Positions 33,362 to 43,344 are shown, numbered from the stretch's first letter. The stretch: 64,000 nucleotides of DNA from Thermoleophilia bacterium (GCA_016650125.1 JAENWT010000005.1:90092-154091), one strand, 5' to 3'. Program-made: numbers and translations. Notes: generated from the sequence alone by a model not told the origin.

Positions 33362-34359
33362 GCGACTACCACCAGAATTGCCGTGACCAGCACGTTGAGG
33401 GTTGCGAGCGGAAGGAGGATCTTCCAGCCGAAGCTCATCAGCTGGTCGTAACGGAAACGCGGCAGCGTTGCCCGGATCCAGATGAAGAATCCGGTCAGCA
33501 GCAGCATCTTGGCAAGCATCCAGACCGGATCGAGCCAGGCCGGGCCCGGGCCCATCCAGCCGCCGAGGAACATGGTCGAGGCGATACCGGAGACGATCAG
33601 GATCTCCATGTATTCGGCGAACATGTACGAGCCGAAACGCATGCCGCCGTACTCGGTCTGGTAGCCGGCGACGAGTTCGGCGTCGGCTTCGGGCAGGTCG
33701 AAGGGCGGGCGGTTGGTCTCGGCGAAGCCGGCGACCAGGAAGATCAGGAAGCCGACGAACTGCGGCACGACGTACCAGATCTCACCCTGGGCCTTGACGA
33801 TGTCGACCAGCGACAGCGACCCGGCCATCATCACCACGCCGAGCAGCGAGAGGCCCATCGCGATTTCGTACGAGATCAGCTGCGCGGCCGAGCGCATCGC
33901 TCCGAGGAAGCTGAACTTCGAGCCTGAGGCCCAGCCGCCTAGCAATAGGCCGTAGAAACCGATCGAGCTGAAGGCGAAGAAGTAGAGGATGCCGATCGAC
34001 ACATCGATGCCGTAGAGGCCCCAGCCGCCCTGCACGTCCCCGAACGGCAGGATCGCGAGCGTGATCACCGCCGAGAAGATGCTCAGCGCCGGCGCGATCT
34101 CGTAGAGGAACGGCACCGCACCCTTTGGCCGGAAGCTCTGCTTGGAGAGCAGCTTGCCGACGTCGGCGAGCGGCTGGATTGCGCCATACGGGCCGACCCG
34201 GTTCGGTCCGTACCGCTGCTGGAAACGGCCGAGCAGCTTGCGTTCCACGAGCAGCACGACGGGCACGATCGAGAGGATCACGATGAAGATGATCAGCGAC
34301 TTGACGACCAGGATCCAGGTCGCCTCGACGTAACTGGTGTCGGCCAGAAGCGCTGTCAC
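33358..34359 (-). CDS. nuoH: NADH-quinone oxidoreductase subunit H
   Basis: 333-residue membrane subunit with eight helices forming the quinone-binding chamber with NuoB and NuoD. Diagnostic motifs are RYGPNRVGPYGAIQPLADVG and FAETNRPPFDLPEADAELVAG. It starts 5 bases after the nuoG stop and overlaps nuoI at its end. Confidence 0.97.
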   Translation of the reverse strand: MTALLADTSYVEATWILVVKSLIIFIVILSIVPVVLLVERKLLGRFQQRYGPNRVGPYGAIQPLADVGKLLSKQSFRPKGAVPFLYEIAPALSIFSAVITLAILPFGDVQGGWGLYGIDVSIGILYFFAFSSIGFYGLLLGGWASGSKFSFLGAMRSAAQLISYEIAMGLSLLGVVMMAGSLSLVDIVKAQGEIWYVVPQFVGFLIFLVAGFAETNRPPFDLPEADAELVAGYQTEYGGMRFGSYMFAEYMEILIVSGIASTMFLGGWMGPGPAWLDPVWMLAKMLLLTGFFIWIRATLPRFRYDQLMSFGWKILLPLATLNVLVTAILVVVA

Positions 34360-34364
34360 TTCGG

Positions 34365-36992
34365 TTACTGGTCTCCGTCCGAAGCCGAATCGCTGCCCGC
34401 CATGACGACTTCCAGCGGTGCCGTGGGCTTGCCGATCTCGACCTGCTTCGGCACGCCATTCGAAAACACGTTGGCGTTGCCTTCCAGGGTACCTTCCATC
34501 AGGAAGACGGTCCCTTCGGGCATCGCTCCACGAATTGCCACATGAGCGACGACTTCGGTGTCTCCAGACTTCACTCCGACGACGTCGCCTCGACTCAGCC
34601 CAAGACGCTTCGCATCAGCGACAGAAATCTCGAGTCGCTGCGCTGGGATCAAATAATTAAGGGCAGGACTGAGATCAGTAACTGGACTCGCCCAAAGGTC
34701 TCGGTAGGTCCCCAGCGTCAGCCCATCTTTCACGGCCGCCACCGACATCGAATCTTCCGCCGGGACGGCGGCTCCAGATTCGATATCGGTACCGACCGAG
34801 GCCGGGGAGTATCCGCCGGATGAGGCGCCCTGGGATGTTGCCTCTGTGCTGGCCGAATCGGGCGTCATCTCCTCCGCCGGGACGTCGGCTCCGGAGGTGA
34901 CGCCCGGTCCGGCTGACGTCGCTGCGCCCGTGGTGAATGCTGAAGCCTGAGGACGTTCCTGCCAACGGATGCCTCGTCCTCCTATTTCCTTGTCGGTCAG
35001 ACCGGCGTAGAAGGGGACTGCCTTTGTGATCGCTTCCAGGGCCTGTGGTCCTGAGTGGATGTCGGTCTCGTGGCCGAGGGCTGCTGACAGTTCGGCGAGG
35101 ACCAGCCATCCTGGGCGGATGTCGCCCGGACGCTCCGCTGAGGGACGGACTCGTTGGAGACGGCCCTCTGTGTGTGTGACTGTTCCGTCTTTTTCCGCGT
35201 GTGATTCTGTTGGGAAGACTACGTTTGCGTATTCGGATGAATCTGTTGCTGTCATTGAGAAGCAGACCACGTGGTCGGCGTTCTCCAGAGCGCGGCGCCA
35301 GCCTTCTGTGTCTGGGAAGTCTCGGATTGGATCGACCCCAAAGAGGACCAGGGACTTGACTTCTCCTGATTCGAGTCCGGCCCTGATTTCTTCTACGTCT
35401 CTTCCGTTTGTTACTTCCGTCAGACCTGGGCCCGAGTCAGGTAGGCACCCGACTTCTCTCAGTCCTCTGGCGTTTGAGATGTCGGGGATTTCGATCAGGC
35501 CCGAGTCCTCTTTGGCGGCGAGGCCGAGGGCTTCGGTCAGTTCGAGCAGGCTGTCGATCGCCGCGGGGCCGTCGTTGCCGCGGCCGAGGCGCTCGCCCCA
35601 GATGATCACGGCGTGCTCGGCCTGGCGCAGCAGGGCGGCCATGCCGGAGTCGGCGCCGTCCTTGACCTCGGCAGTCAGCTGGCGCAGGTAGGCGAGCTGC
35701 TGTCCCGGGGCGTAACGGTCTACTTCTGTTGCTCCTCCGTCGAGGGCGCTCGGCCGGTCGGTCGCAACGCCGAGCACGGTGCCGTTCCGGCGGACTGCCT
35801 TCCGGACGCGCAGGTCAAAGGTCGGTGCCGAGTGGATCGGGTCGGTGCCGACCATGAGCACGACATCGGCGGTGTCGATGTCGACCACCGTGGCCTGGAT
35901 CGCCGGGTCGGTGAGCTTTACCCTCGCCGCGCGTCCGGCGTTCGGCGCCTGGCGGCTGTCGATGTCGTTCGATCCGAGTCCTTCACGGATCAGACTCTGC
36001 AGGATGAATCCTTCTTCGTTCGAGGCATCACCGACCAGGGCGGCGACCGAGCTGCCGGCTGCCTGTATTCCGGTGGCTGCGACCTCGATCGCTTCCGGCC
36101 AGGAGGCCGGGACCGGATGCCCGTCGATGTTCGCGTACGGGTTGAGGACCCGGTCGGCCGAGTACATCATCTGGAACCCGTAACGACCGCGGTCGCAGAG
36201 CCAGCCGTCGTCGACCGCTTCGTTGTCGCGGGCGAGTACGCGGCTGACCTGTTCGTCGCGCACGGTGAAGCTGACGTTGCACTGGCCGGGACAGAGCGTG
36301 CAGACCGAGCCGCCCTGTTCGATGTCCCAGGGGCGGGCCCGGAAACGGTAGGTGTAGCTGGTGAGCGCGCCGACCGGACAAAGCTCGGTGATGTTGCCCG
36401 TGAACGGAGCGATGTATGGCTGGTCGTTGAAAGTGCCGATGAAACTGCGATCTCCGCGTTCGAGGATCTGGAGCTGGCCGTCCTCGGGGACTTCCTGGCT
36501 GAAACGCACGCAGCGGTAACACATGATGCAGCGCTCACGGTCGATCGCGATCAGCGGTGACAATGAGACCGGTTTCTCGAAGTGACGCTTCTCGTCGACC
36601 ACGCGACTGCGGTCCGTGCCCCATCCCATCGAGATGTCCTGGAGCGGACACTCGCCGCCCTTGTCACAGACGGGGCAGTCGAGCGGATGGTTGACCAGCA
36701 GGAACTCAACGATCGCGTTCTGCGCCTCTTTGACCTGCGCTGTCTGGGTGTGGACGACCATGCCGTCACGAACCGGAGTCGAACAGGCGGTCTGGAGCTT
36801 GGGAATGCCTTCGATCTCGACCAGGCACATACGGCAGGCGCCGACCGGTTGTCCGAGCTTCGGCTCATAACAGAAGACCGGGATCTCGATGTCACCGTGC
36901 TTTGCGGCGTCGACCAGCATCGCACCTTCGTTTGCGGCGATCTCTCGGCCGTCGATGGTCAGGGTGATCGAGTTGGGCCTGGCTTTTGCCAT
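34365..36992 (-). CDS. nuoG: NADH-quinone oxidoreductase subunit G with an unusual linker
   Basis: 875-residue iron-sulfur subunit. The start is ATG 36992, overlapping the nuoF stop (TGATG). Order: 2Fe-2S N1b (GACRMC and QTACSTPV), His-Cys3 cluster N5 (HPLDCPVCDKGGECPL), N4-type 4Fe-4S (CIMCYRC, ELCPVGAL), the extra N7-type site (VCTLCPGQCN, GWLCDRGR), then a molybdopterin-oxidoreductase-like region. Residues ~682-747 (34752-34949) are a low-complexity linker rich in Ala, Ser, Thr and Gly with two similar VPAE copies, placed before the C-terminal dinucleotide-binding-like domain. From about 34530 to 35500 the codons change: many end in A or T (CCA, ACA, GAA, TCA, AGA), unlike the rest of the operon. 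Confidence 0.95.
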   Translation of the reverse strand: MAKARPNSITLTIDGREIAANEGAMLVDAAKHGDIEIPVFCYEPKLGQPVGACRMCLVEIEGIPKLQTACSTPVRDGMVVHTQTAQVKEAQNAIVEFLLVNHPLDCPVCDKGGECPLQDISMGWGTDRSRVVDEKRHFEKPVSLSPLIAIDRERCIMCYRCVRFSQEVPEDGQLQILERGDRSFIGTFNDQPYIAPFTGNITELCPVGALTSYTYRFRARPWDIEQGGSVCTLCPGQCNVSFTVRDEQVSRVLARDNEAVDDGWLCDRGRYGFQMMYSADRVLNPYANIDGHPVPASWPEAIEVAATGIQAAGSSVAALVGDASNEEGFILQSLIREGLGSNDIDSRQAPNAGRAARVKLTDPAIQATVVDIDTADVVLMVGTDPIHSAPTFDLRVRKAVRRNGTVLGVATDRPSALDGGATEVDRYAPGQQLAYLRQLTAEVKDGADSGMAALLRQAEHAVIIWGERLGRGNDGPAAIDSLLELTEALGLAAKEDSGLIEIPDISNARGLREVGCLPDSGPGLTEVTNGRDVEEIRAGLESGEVKSLVLFGVDPIRDFPDTEGWRRALENADHVVCFSMTATDSSEYANVVFPTESHAEKDGTVTHTEGRLQRVRPSAERPGDIRPGWLVLAELSAALGHETDIHSGPQALEAITKAVPFYAGLTDKEIGGRGIRWQERPQASAFTTGAATSAGPGVTSGADVPAEEMTPDSASTEATSQGASSGGYSPASVGTDIESGAAVPAEDSMSVAAVKDGLTLGTYRDLWASPVTDLSPALNYLIPAQRLEISVADAKRLGLSRGDVVGVKSGDTEVVAHVAIRGAMPEGTVFLMEGTLEGNANVFSNGVPKQVEIGKPTAPLEVVMAGSDSASDGDQ

Positions 36993-38338
36993 CAGTGTTC
37001 GCTCATTTCCTGGGCCCCGACCGGAATCGGCCTGCCGACGAGGCGCGGTTCGGTCGGGAAGTCCGACATCGCCGCGCCGGCGATCACTTCTTCGAACTCC
37101 TCCCGGAATTTGTTGACCATCGAGCTGACCGGCATCGCCATCGAATCGCCGAGCACGCAGAGGCAGTTGCCGATGATGTTGTTCTGGACCGAGGAGATGA
37201 TGTCGAGGTCCATCGGCGTCGCCTCGCCGCGGACCACCCGTTCGAGCATCTTCACGGTCCAGTTGGTTCCCTCGCGGCACGGAGTGCATTTGCCGCAGGA
37301 CTCGTGGTGGTAGAAGCGGGCCGTACGCAGCGCCATGTGCGGAATCGAAACCGAGTCGTCGGCGATGATGATCGAACCGGAACCGAGCATCGATCCGGCC
37401 TCGGCCATCGCTTCAAAGCTGTAAGGCAGGTCGATGTCCTTCGGCTCCAGCACCGGTGACGATGATCCACCCGGATAGAAGGCCTTGATCTCGTGTCCGT
37501 CGAGCGGTCCGCCGGCGAGTCCGTAAATCAGGCCGCGCAGCGGAACGCCGAGCTCGACTTCGTAGTTGCCGGGACGCTTGACACAGCCCGAGACCGAGAC
37601 GACCTTGGTGCCGGGCGACTGCTCGGTACCGAAACTCTTGAACCAGTCGGCCCCGTTCGCGATCACGTGCGGCACGTTGGAGAGCGTCTCGACGTTGTTG
37701 ATCAGGGTCGGGCCGCCGTAGAGGCCCTGGACCGCCGGGAACGGTGGCTTCAGCCGGGGGTTGCCCCGCTTCCCCTCCAATGCATCAAGGAGCGCGGTTT
37801 CTTCCCCGCATATATAGGCGCCCGCGCCGCGGTGGACGACCAGCTCGAGGTCGTGACCGGAACCGAGGATGTTCCTGCCGAGGTAGCCGGCGGCGTAGGC
37901 CTCGGCGACAGCCTCGTCGAGGATGTCGCCCTGCATGTCGTATTCGCCGCGGATGAAGATGAAGGCGTGGCCGATGTCGCCGGCGAGGCTGGCGATCGCG
38001 ATGCCCTCGATCAGCTGGTGCGGGTTGCGCTGCATCAGCTCGCGGTCCTTGAATGCGCCGGGTTCGGACTCGTCAGCGTTGCAGCAGAGGTACTTGGCCT
38101 GGTCGCCGTGCGGCAGGAAGGAAACCTTCTTGCCCATCGGGAAACCGGCGCCGCCGCGGCCGCGCAGGCCGGACTCCTCGAGCTGGTCGACCATCCAGTC
38201 GACTTCGAGTTCCGTGTAGGCCCGCTCCTGGGTCGCGTAGCCGCCGTAGGACTTGTAGGTCTCGAGCTTGTGAAGGTCGGGGTCGCTGGCATGGCGCAGC
38301 AGGATCCTGGTCTCCCTGATGCCGGTGTCCGTGGTCAC
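36992..38338 (-). CDS. nuoF: NADH-quinone oxidoreductase subunit F
   Basis: 448-residue NADH-binding subunit at the tip of complex I. Glycine-rich GRGGAGFPMGKK binds NADH/FMN, GAYICGEETALLDALEG lies near the FMN, and the N3 4Fe-4S cluster is bound by ESCGKCTPCREGT plus a later cysteine in NCLCVLGD. Its start overlaps the nuoE stop by 4 bases. Confidence 0.97.
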   Translation of the reverse strand: MTTDTGIRETRILLRHASDPDLHKLETYKSYGGYATQERAYTELEVDWMVDQLEESGLRGRGGAGFPMGKKVSFLPHGDQAKYLCCNADESEPGAFKDRELMQRNPHQLIEGIAIASLAGDIGHAFIFIRGEYDMQGDILDEAVAEAYAAGYLGRNILGSGHDLELVVHRGAGAYICGEETALLDALEGKRGNPRLKPPFPAVQGLYGGPTLINNVETLSNVPHVIANGADWFKSFGTEQSPGTKVVSVSGCVKRPGNYEVELGVPLRGLIYGLAGGPLDGHEIKAFYPGGSSSPVLEPKDIDLPYSFEAMAEAGSMLGSGSIIIADDSVSIPHMALRTARFYHHESCGKCTPCREGTNWTVKMLERVVRGEATPMDLDIISSVQNNIIGNCLCVLGDSMAMPVSSMVNKFREEFEEVIAGAAMSDFPTEPRLVGRPIPVGAQEMSEH

Positions 38339-39063
38339 TGGTTGGGTCCTTTCAGGGCGTCGGTCCGGTCATCGGCAGGCGCCTGCTCGCCGCCGGGCAG
38401 AGGCCGCTTCGCCAGCGACTTCGCCGGCAGCACATCGGCCCCGTCGCGCAGCTGGTCGATCACGGTCTTCGCGTCGGCCGGCTCGAGCGGTCCGAAGAAG
38501 CGCTCGTTGACCGAAGCCATCGGCGCCAAGTCGCAGGCGCCGAGGCATTCGAAGCCGGAGACCATCACGTCGCCATCGGCCGAAAGCGTCCCGCCGTGGC
38601 CGGCTTCGGTCCGATCGGCGCCCGAGGCTTCGCAGAAGGCGTCAAGCAGTTCGTCGCCGCCGCGCATCCAGCAGGAGATGTTGGTGCAGACGAGCACCTG
38701 GCTCGTGCCGGAGGGCTCGAGTCGCAGGAGGTCGTAGAAGGAAGCGACCGATTCGAGGTAGGCCGGCGTCACCTTCATCACGGCGGCGGCCTGGAGGATG
38801 CCCTCCGGCGTACACCAGCCGTATTGGCGCTGAACTGCCCAGAGCGCGGGGATCGAAGCCGACTTGTGGCCTTCCTTCGAATCCTTGTCCGGGTAGCGGT
38901 CCATCAAAGTCTCGATCTGCTGGCGCAGTTCGTCCGGGCAGTTGACGTCGGAGAGCTCCGGAATCTGCTCCGGCTCGCCGAGTGGCCGGCGGCCGGTCGT
39001 ATTCGCTTCGTCGACCGGCAGTTCCAGTCCGACGAAGTCTTCGAGGGGTATGTATTTATCCAT
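38335..39063 (-). CDS. nuoE: NADH-quinone oxidoreductase subunit E
   Basis: 242-residue thioredoxin-like subunit with the N1a 2Fe-2S cluster. The four cysteines are in VCTNISC and ECLGAC. It is longer than the usual ~170 residues: about 50 extra residues precede the core, and a Pro/Ala-rich charged tail follows it. It begins 3 bases after the nuoD stop and overlaps nuoF at its end. Confidence 0.95.
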   Translation of the reverse strand: MDKYIPLEDFVGLELPVDEANTTGRRPLGEPEQIPELSDVNCPDELRQQIETLMDRYPDKDSKEGHKSASIPALWAVQRQYGWCTPEGILQAAAVMKVTPAYLESVASFYDLLRLEPSGTSQVLVCTNISCWMRGGDELLDAFCEASGADRTEAGHGGTLSADGDVMVSGFECLGACDLAPMASVNERFFGPLEPADAKTVIDQLRDGADVLPAKSLAKRPLPGGEQAPADDRTDALKGPNQ

Positions 39064-39066
39064 GGT

Positions 39067-40338
39067 TCACCGGTCGATCCCGCCGAGGATCGGGTCGAGC
39101 ATGGCCAGGGTCTGGATCAGGTCGGCGACGTACCCGCCGATCGTCATGTCACGCAGGGCCTGCAGGTTGACCATGGAGGGCTCGCGGAAGTGGACCCGCG
39201 CCGGCTTCGAGGAGCCGTCGGCCAGGATGAAGCAGCCGATCTCGCCACGTGGCGACTCGACCGGGTTGTAGACCTCGCCCGGAGCCACGCGGAATCCTTC
39301 CGTGACCAGCTTGAAGTGGTGGATCAGCGATTCCATCGAGGTCGAGAGCTCGGCCCGCGGCGGCAGTACGTACTTGCGGTCGTCCGAGATCCAGGGGCCT
39401 TCCGGCATGCCGTCCAGGCACTGCTCGATGATCTTCAGCGACTCGCGCATCTCGGTCAGCCGGACGCGGTACCGGTCGTAACCGTCACCGACCGTGCCTA
39501 CCGGAATGTCGAAATCCATCTCGTCGTAACAGAGGCAGTTCTCTTCCTTGCGCAAGTCCCAGGCCTCGCCGGAGGCGCGGAGCAGCGGTCCGGTCACACC
39601 GAGTTCGAGGAGGCGTTCGCGGGAGACGATGCCGATGCCTTTGGTCCTCATCAGGAAGATCTCGTTGCGGTCGAGCAGTGACTCGTACTGGTCGATCCCG
39701 GTGTTGATCGTGACGATCAGGTCCCGGACCTTCTTCTCGAAACCGGTCGGGATGTCCTCTGCCACTCCACCGATCTGGAAGTACCGCGTGTGCATGCGCT
39801 GGCCGGTCGACATCTCGAAGACGTCAAGCACCCGGTCGCGGTCACGGAAGCAATAGAAGTAGACGCCCATCGCGCCGAGGTCGAGCGCGCTCGTGCCGAG
39901 CCAGACCAAGTGTGAATGGAGGCGATTCAGTTCAAGGTGGAGCACCCGCAGGTACTGCGCCCGGCGCGGGATCTCCAGGTCGATCAGCTTCTCGACCGCA
40001 CCGCAGTACGACTCCATGTTGGAGAAGTAGGCGAGGTAATCCATGCGCTCGACGAAGGGGATGACCTTCCAGTAGTTCATCGTCTCGCAGGACTTCTCGA
40101 TGCCGGTATGGACGTAACCGACGACCGGCTTCAGGTCCTTGACGACCTCGCCCTCGAGGTCGACGATCAGCCGCAGCACGCCGTGGGTCGCGGGGTGATG
40201 CGGACCCATGTTGATGGTCATCATTTCCTGCTCGGGCGCGAGTTCGATCGTCGCCCCGGGCAGGCGTTCGGCGAGTTCTTCCTTGAGCGCGGTGGCGGTC
40301 AGGCCCTCGTCGCGAAGTTCCGGTTCGAAGTCGCTCAT
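39067..40338 (-). CDS. nuoD: NADH-quinone oxidoreductase subunit D
   Basis: 423-residue 49-kDa-type subunit forming the quinone site with NuoB. The start ATG 40338 overlaps the nuoC stop (ATGA); an in-frame upstream start at 40347 is less likely. Key segments: NMGPHHPATHGVLR with the histidines near the quinone headgroup, GYVHTGIEKSCETMNY, and SPRGEIGCF near the C-terminus. Confidence 0.97.
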   Translation of the reverse strand: MSDFEPELRDEGLTATALKEELAERLPGATIELAPEQEMMTINMGPHHPATHGVLRLIVDLEGEVVKDLKPVVGYVHTGIEKSCETMNYWKVIPFVERMDYLAYFSNMESYCGAVEKLIDLEIPRRAQYLRVLHLELNRLHSHLVWLGTSALDLGAMGVYFYCFRDRDRVLDVFEMSTGQRMHTRYFQIGGVAEDIPTGFEKKVRDLIVTINTGIDQYESLLDRNEIFLMRTKGIGIVSRERLLELGVTGPLLRASGEAWDLRKEENCLCYDEMDFDIPVGTVGDGYDRYRVRLTEMRESLKIIEQCLDGMPEGPWISDDRKYVLPPRAELSTSMESLIHHFKLVTEGFRVAPGEVYNPVESPRGEIGCFILADGSSKPARVHFREPSMVNLQALRDMTIGGYVADLIQTLAMLDPILGGIDR

Positions 40339-40880
40339 TGCCACCACCCCGGGCTGGCGACTTCGTCCTTCGTGAAGATCACCGGTTCGCCGCCGACCGG
40401 GAAGTCCCGCCGCTGCGGCCAGCCGACGTAGTCGTCCGGCATGAGGATGCGGCGCATGTCCGGGTGGCCGTCGAACACGATTCCGAAGAAGTCGTATACC
40501 TCACGCTCCTGAAATTCCGCAGTGGGAAACAGGTCAACACAGGAGTCGATGTGCGGGAGGCCGTCATCTGTCCCGTCCCCAACCGCGGGGTCTGTCAACA
40601 GTGCCTTAATGCGCAAGCGTTCATACCGCGCGCGATTGAGCATCTCGTAGTGGACCGCGAAGCGGGGAGTGTTCGGCAGGTAGTCCACTCCATGGACCGA
40701 TGAAAGGAACGTGTATTCCTGGCCCGGCGTTTCCTTGAGCCACTTGAGAACAGGAATCACCTTGGTGGCGTCGACGATCAGCGACGCCTGTTCTCGATCG
40801 AAACTGGTGTCGATTACGGCGCCGGCCTCGGTCTTGTTGATCTCGGCGAGGATCAGTTCCAGCCCGGGTGCGTCAGGCAC
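40335..40880 (-). CDS. nuoC: NADH-quinone oxidoreductase subunit C
   Basis: 181-residue 30-kDa-type subunit of the peripheral arm. The family signature is visible in [35 protein letters not shown], here recognised by E-R-E-V-x-D-F-F-G and H-P-x-x-R-R-I-L-M. It starts at ATG 40880, overlapping the end of nuoB by 8 bases. Confidence 0.96.
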   Translation of the reverse strand: MPDAPGLELILAEINKTEAGAVIDTSFDREQASLIVDATKVIPVLKWLKETPGQEYTFLSSVHGVDYLPNTPRFAVHYEMLNRARYERLRIKALLTDPAVGDGTDDGLPHIDSCVDLFPTAEFQEREVYDFFGIVFDGHPDMRRILMPDDYVGWPQRRDFPVGGEPVIFTKDEVASPGWWQ

Positions 40881-41583
40881 CGAGAACCCCCCGGGCCTTC
40901 TCGTACGCCTCGAGCGCCTCCCCGGAAGGCTTCGATGCCGGTCCGCCGCGGGCCCATTCCTCGGTGCCGTGCGCGTTGTAACGGGAGCGCCAGCCGGGCG
41001 TCGGGTTGCCGCGGATCTTTTCCTGAAGCATGTTGAAGCCGTAAAGCAGCGCTTCCGGCCGCGGCGGGCAGCCGGGCACGTGAACGTCGATCGGCATGAA
41101 CTTGTCGGCGCCCTGGACCACGGCGTAATTGGAGAACATGCCGCCGCTCGAGGAGCAGGCGCCCATCGAGATCGCCCATTTCGGCTCGAGCATCTGGTCG
41201 TAGATCCGGCGGATGACCGGGGCCATCTTGATCGAGACCCGGCCGGACAGGATCAGCAGGTCGGCCTGTCGCGGCGAGGCACGGAAGGCCTCGGCCCCGA
41301 ACCGGGCGATGTCGTACCGCGGCGCAACGGTCGACATCATCTCGATCGCGCAGCAGGCAAGCCCGAAGGTCGCCGGGAAGATCGAATTTGCGCGAGCCGT
41401 GTTCAGCACCTTCTCCAGAGTCGAGGTGACGACCCGTTCCTCGACGTAGGCGTCGAGGTCGGCGCCTTCGAGGTCACCGCGCAGCAGGTCGCGGGCCCGC
41501 AGCTGGCGGGCCCGCAGGTCGGCCGGTGTCTTCGGCTGTTCCAGCGACGAATGAACCCGCAGCTTCTGGCGTTCTATCTCCAA
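40873..41583 (-). CDS. nuoB: NADH-quinone oxidoreductase subunit B
   Basis: About 236-residue subunit binding the terminal cluster N2. The tandem cysteines are in [11 protein letters not shown], with further ligands in [10 protein letters not shown] and [15 protein letters not shown]. No ATG fits; the best start is TTG 41583, which follows aaggggg by 7 bases and overlaps the nuoA end by 10 bases. Compared with E. coli it has a Leu/Arg-rich N-terminal extension before VVTSTLEKV and a C-terminal tail of about 40 residues. Confidence 0.94.
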   Translation of the reverse strand: MEIERQKLRVHSSLEQPKTPADLRARQLRARDLLRGDLEGADLDAYVEERVVTSTLEKVLNTARANSIFPATFGLACCAIEMMSTVAPRYDIARFGAEAFRASPRQADLLILSGRVSIKMAPVIRRIYDQMLEPKWAISMGACSSSGGMFSNYAVVQGADKFMPIDVHVPGCPPRPEALLYGFNMLQEKIRGNPTPGWRSRYNAHGTEEWARGGPASKPSGEALEAYEKARGVLGA

Positions 41584-41954
41584 TCCAGTGCCCCCTTGCG
41601 CCATACGTAGACCAGCGCGACGAAGAGCAGCGCCACGAACAGGATCACTTCGGCCAGGACGAAGACCGAGTCGGCCGAGTTGAGGATCGCGCCGACCGGA
41701 TAGAGGAAGACGACCTCGATGTCGAAGAGGATGAAGAGCATGGCGATCAGGTAGAAGCTGACCCCGAACCGGAAGGTCTTCGAGATCTCGGAAGGCAGGC
41801 CGCACTCGTACGGATCGGACTGGCGGATGCCGGCCGAGGTGGTCGGATCCTTCAGCCGCTTCGGACCGAGCAGGAGGTTGAGGGTCGCGAAGGCCCCTCC
41901 GACAAGAATGCCCAGAGCGGCGAAGACGAGAATTGGCAGGTACTGGTGCAGCAA
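41574..41954 (-). CDS. nuoA: NADH-quinone oxidoreductase subunit A
   Basis: 126-residue membrane subunit with three helices and the characteristic acidic segment [10 protein letters not shown] in the loop after helix 1 and [14 protein letters not shown] in helix 2. It is the first gene of the nuo operon; the intergenic region 41955-42098 must contain the operon promoter. Confidence 0.96.
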   Translation of the reverse strand: MLHQYLPILVFAALGILVGGAFATLNLLLGPKRLKDPTTSAGIRQSDPYECGLPSEISKTFRFGVSFYLIAMLFILFDIEVVFLYPVGAILNSADSVFVLAEVILFVALLFVALVYVWRKGALDWR

Positions 41955-42098
41955 GTGTCGGTCCTTACGTGGGGAACCAGGGTTGTCCCCGGGACAAAAG
42001 GTTTATACACGTACTCTCATCTACTTTGTATCAAGTTGCTACATAGTGATTTTCCGCATATACAAGCCGAAATCCGACTCCTTTAGGCGGGATTGACC
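41955..42098 (-). promoter_or_regulatory. Divergent promoter region of the nuo operon
   Basis: This AT-rich spacer separates nuoA from a divergent membrane protein gene. On the minus strand TTGATA (42029-42034) and TATAAA (42002-42007) could be promoter elements, but they are 21 bases apart, more than the usual 17, so the call is weak. A short palindrome tgtccccgggaca is at 41985-41997. Confidence 0.4.
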
Positions 42099-42536
42099 AT
42101 GTCTTCGTCCTACTTGGCGCTGGGCCTCGCCGTAATCGCTCTGAACCTGGTCGCGGGTGTCACCGGGGCGATCGCCTGGCAGCGGCGGAGCGTCTCGATG
42201 GCCTTCTGGTACCTGCTGCGCGGAGCCCAGGTCGCGACTGTCATCTTCGTCATCGTCGAGTGCGTGATCTACGCCGGTGGCAACCGCGCCGAGGACGGAC
42301 TCCACTACCTCTACGTCTTCCTGCCGGTCGTCGCCTCCTTCTTCGCCGAAGGCATGCGTGGCGCGTCAGCCAACCAGGAACTGGGCGAGACGGACTTCAA
42401 ATCCCTCTCCGAAGAGAAACAGCAGCAGGTTGCCCTGCTGATAGTCCGGCGCGAGACCGGCGTCATGACGGTGGCCTGCTTCGTGATCGCCTTCCTGATC
42501 TGGAGAGCGATCATCACCGACGCGGGCCTGTTCTAA
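42099..42536 (+). CDS. Unknown four-helix membrane protein
   Basis: A 145-residue integral membrane protein with about four helices (LALGLAVIALNLVAGVTGAI, VATVIFVIVECVIYAG, LYVFLPVVASFFAEG, VMTVACFVIAFLIW). Between helices 3 and 4 is a charged stretch (ELGETDFKSLSEEKQQQ). Start chosen at ATG 42099; the TTG at 42093 in frame is an alternative. It is divergent from nuoA and may share the regulatory region. I do not recognise the family. Confidence 0.75.
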   Translation: MSSSYLALGLAVIALNLVAGVTGAIAWQRRSVSMAFWYLLRGAQVATVIFVIVECVIYAGGNRAEDGLHYLYVFLPVVASFFAEGMRGASANQELGETDFKSLSEEKQQQVALLIVRRETGVMTVACFVIAFLIWRAIITDAGLF

Positions 42537-42598
42537 GCGATCGACCCGGTTCTGCTCCAGATTTTTCGGAGATAGGTAGAAACCCGACCCAGGACCGG

Positions 42599-43243
42599 TC
42601 AGAGGGCCTGAATAGCGTCCTCTATGTGTGTGTCGCCGGAGCTTGCCCGGAAGGTCTTGCCGTTCGTGTTGTCCGAGCGCAGGGCCTCGGCAATAATGCC
42701 GGCGACGTCCTCCCTCGGGATCTCGGTCTGGTCGACCTCGTCGCCGAGGCTGACACTCCGGGACCCGGTCACGTCGATCAGGCTGACCGGGCGAATGATC
42801 GTGTAGTCGAGCCCGCTCTCGGCGAGGTCACGATCGGCCTCGCCCTTGGCTCGCAGGTAGACGTCGAAGATCCCGTCGCCTTCGTGGTCGGGATCGGCGC
42901 CGGTCGAGCTGACGATCACGAAACGGCTCGGGCCGACCCGTTTGGCCGCCTCGATCAGTTTCGTGGCACCCTGGTGGTCGACCGTCTCCTTGCGTTCGGC
43001 GCTGCTGCCCGGGCCGGCGCCCGCGGCAAAGATGATCGCGTCGATATCGGTCAGCACCAGGTCGAGCTCTTCTTCCGTGGTCGCCTCGAGGTCGACCACC
43101 ACAGGCGCCCCGCCGGCGTTCTTGATGTCGCTGGCGTGGTCGATGTTCCGGATCAGGGAACGCACCTGATCACCACGCTCATGAAGCAGGTCAGTCAGGA
43201 AAAGAGCGATCTTGCCGTGTCCACCCGCGATAAGTACGTGCAT
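42599..43243 (-). CDS. NAD(P)-binding SDR-like oxidoreductase (NmrA/SDR_a5 type)
   Basis: A 214-residue single-domain Rossmann protein. The dinucleotide motif is AGGHGKIA at residues ~6-13, followed by IIFAAGAGPGS and VIVSSTGAD, and the segment LDYTIIRPVSL typical of atypical SDRs that act on nucleotide-linked substrates or sense NAD(P). A classical Tyr-x3-Lys is present in spirit as DVYLRAKGEAD. Similar proteins are annotated as YwnB/YtfG-like. It is a single gene. Confidence 0.87.
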   Translation of the reverse strand: MHVLIAGGHGKIALFLTDLLHERGDQVRSLIRNIDHASDIKNAGGAPVVVDLEATTEEELDLVLTDIDAIIFAAGAGPGSSAERKETVDHQGATKLIEAAKRVGPSRFVIVSSTGADPDHEGDGIFDVYLRAKGEADRDLAESGLDYTIIRPVSLIDVTGSRSVSLGDEVDQTEIPREDVAGIIAEALRSDNTNGKTFRASSGDTHIEDAIQAL

Positions 43244-43344
43244 ACGTCCACCTTAGCTTCCGGTCGAGGGGACGGCCGGCAAAGGTCTGCTCGGCCGGCT
43301 TCGCCGGGAGTTCCGATCAGACCTTCACCGACCGTCCCCTTCGC

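Noticed and set aside
40873..41805. Longer nuoB form starting at 41805
   Set aside because: The extra ~74 residues lie inside nuoA in another frame and do not resemble NuoB.
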